64,000 nt of DNA, taken from positions 1 through 64,000 of the forward strand of contig NZ_JAKGAP010000041.1 of assembly GCF_021532375.1 (NCBI RefSeq), in the 5' to 3' direction. The translations under genes were made by a program, and so were the position numbers. This stretch comes from Paenibacillus alkaliterrae. Lineage in GTDB: Bacteria > Bacillota > Bacilli > Paenibacillales > Paenibacillaceae. Shown in pieces: positions 62,615-64,000 of the stretch. Every line of letters begins with the position of its first letter. Position 1 is the stretch's first letter. The notes under the pieces are model-generated. The model was not told the DNA's origin. It was given only the letters and a program-made list of their open reading frames with translations, and ran no database searches.

Positions 62615-64000
62615 ATGAAAAGTCAATCGGAGTTGGCGTTCGAAAGTGAAGTCGTCGATTATTTGACTAAAATCGGTGGCGTAAAACAATGGGAATACAA
62701 AAAAGGCATCAAAACAACCGAACAACTCTGGGATAATTTTAAAATGATCCTAGAGCAAAACAATCGTGCTCGTTTAGATGAACCATTGTCTGTCACTGAA
62801 TTTAACCAGGTGAAGAAAATCATCACTAGTATTGAATCACCTTACCATGCTGGACAATTTTTGTATGGAGTTAACGGAGTTTCTGAAATTGAAGTTGACC
62901 TTGACAATGGTAAGCATGTTTTTCTGACAGTATTCGACCAAGCTCAAGTCGGTGGTGGAAACACTGTTTATCAAGTGGTAAATCAAATTAAACGGCCAAA
63001 AGTAATTGATGGTAAGCCAAATCGTCGATTTGATGTGACATTGCTTATTAATGGTTTACCAATTATTCAAATCGAATTAAAGAAAGCACTTCACAGTACT
63101 ACAGAATCCTTGAACCAAATGGAACAGTATATTGCTGAAAAACAATTCAGTGGTATCTTTTCAACCTTGCAAATTCTAATCGCGATGACGCAGTATGATA
63201 TTCGTTACATGGCAAATACCCCATTACAAAGCTTTAACCGAGCTTTTGCATTCAACTGGCAAAATGAAGATGATGCTCGCCCTATTCGTTCATGGAAGGT
63301 GTTTGCGGATAAAGTATTGTCAATTCCAATGGCTCATGATTTGGCAACACGCTACATGGTACTTGATGGTACTAAAAACAAAGAAAGTATCAAAGTCATG
63401 CGTCCTTATCAAGTCTATGCCACAAAGCGTGTGCTTGATAAAGTTAGAAAATTTGACTTCAAATATGATGATGGGAAATTAGGATACATTTGGCACACTA
63501 CGGGTTCAGGTAAGACAATTACAAGTTTCAAGACAGCATGGCTTGCAAGTCGTCTAGCTAATGTAGATAAAGTTGTCTTTTTGGTTGACCGAATTGCGCT
63601 CACGAACCAAACATCTGATGCATATAAAGCCTATGATCCTGTTGCGGGATTTGAAGGGAAAACGGGTGTGGTGGGTGACACTGCAAATATTTCAGACCTT
63701 CATCGCAAATTAACGAAGAAGAGTGACAAGAACATCATCGTGACAAGTATTCAAAAGATGTCGCGTTATGTAGCGCGAGATAGCTTCGAGCCACTGAATG
63801 AAAATATTCTTTTTATTGTTGATGAAGCCCACCGTTCAACTGGAGACGGTACTGAAAATGATGGTATGCTTGAAACGATCCGAAAAGCTATTCCTAATTC
63901 TGCCTGGGTTGGTTATACAGGGACACCAAAATTTCCTGAAACACGAGAGATCTTTGGTGATATTCTACATGCTTACACCATCAAAGAAGCAATTGCGGAT
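62615..64000 (+). CDS. hsdR: Type I restriction endonuclease HsdR, cut by window end
   Basis: The first 462 residues of the motor/nuclease subunit. The PD-(D/E)XK nuclease motif is FDVTLLINGLPIIQIELKK (about 148-166). The helicase core follows with Walker A HTTGSGKT (about 295), the DEAH-type box IVDEAHR and YTGTP. The ATG lies four bases after the HsdS stop (62608-62610), in one operon. The gene is open to the edge with no lesion seen. hsdM would need to lie to the right of the window. Confidence 0.92.
   Translation, partial: MKSQSELAFESEVVDYLTKIGGVKQWEYKKGIKTTEQLWDNFKMILEQNNRARLDEPLSVTEFNQVKKIITSIESPYHAGQFLYGVNGVSEIEVDLDNGKHVFLTVFDQAQVGGGNTVYQVVNQIKRPKVIDGKPNRRFDVTLLINGLPIIQIELKKALHSTTESLNQMEQYIAEKQFSGIFSTLQILIAMTQYDIRYMANTPLQSFNRAFAFNWQNEDDARPIRSWKVFADKVLSIPMAHDLATRYMVLDGTKNKESIKVMRPYQVYATKRVLDKVRKFDFKYDDGKLGYIWHTTGSGKTITSFKTAWLASRLANVDKVVFLVDRIALTNQTSDAYKAYDPVAGFEGKTGVVGDTANISDLHRKLTKKSDKNIIVTSIQKMSRYVARDSFEPLNENILFIVDEAHRSTGDGTENDGMLETIRKAIPNSAWVGYTGTPKFPETREIFGDILHAYTIKEAIAD

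Overview
The window looks like a low-to-mid GC Gram-positive chromosome, most likely Paenibacillus or a close relative. I base this on the GroEL sequence, strong GGAGG ribosome sites, frequent GTG/TTG starts, a CIRCE-controlled groES-groEL, a YtaF sporulation-type membrane protein, and a YesM/YesN-type two-component pair beside a carbohydrate ABC transporter. No rRNA or tRNA gene was seen.

Bases 1-23500 are ordinary chromosome. They hold a ComP/ComA-like two-component pair (kinase N-terminally truncated), a decayed phosphotransferase, an ABC-F ATPase (YdiF type), 5-formyl-THF cyclo-ligase, molybdenum cofactor genes (moaC, moaB/mog, a MoeA-like protein), tatA and tatC, and an AT-rich DedA/YtaF cassette bracketed by imperfect repeats. 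A complete uronide/polysaccharide locus follows: two permeases, a binding lipoprotein, sensor kinase, AraC-type response regulator, heparinase II/III-like lyase, GH88 and a DUF2264 protein. Both transporter promoters carry matching direct repeats that are probably the regulator's sites. groES-groEL closes the region.

From 23510 to the window end the DNA is accessory. A tyrosine integrase abuts the groEL terminator, followed by an excisionase-like gene and a probable replication/DNA-binding gene behind an attenuated leader. Then comes a defence-type stretch: a STAS+ATPase protein with a STAS+winged-helix partner; a four-gene ubiquitin-like operon (ubiquitin-like protein, E2-like, JAB-E1 fusion, DUF6527-like) whose E2 has no cysteine and whose E1 has serines where a cysteine is expected; a nearby HslV/proteasome-like peptidase; a HExxH protein; a GIY-YIG-like protein; a HEPN protein; a DUF3800 protein and a nuclease lipoprotein. 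A group II intron 5' fragment, several decayed genes and a dispersed repeat family lie among them.

From 44.6 kb there is a four-gene DDE transposon, a broken integrase, a perfect 205-bp tandem duplication, a second recombination module (large tyrosine recombinase with small HTH genes), an XRE regulator, an S-layer-domain protein, a graveyard of repeated Rpn-like fragments, a sirtuin, and the beginning of a type I restriction locus (half-size HsdS, then HsdR running off the edge). The right end of the island is not visible.

The most interesting system is the ubiquitin-like operon together with the HslV-like peptidase (31.8-35.4 kb).
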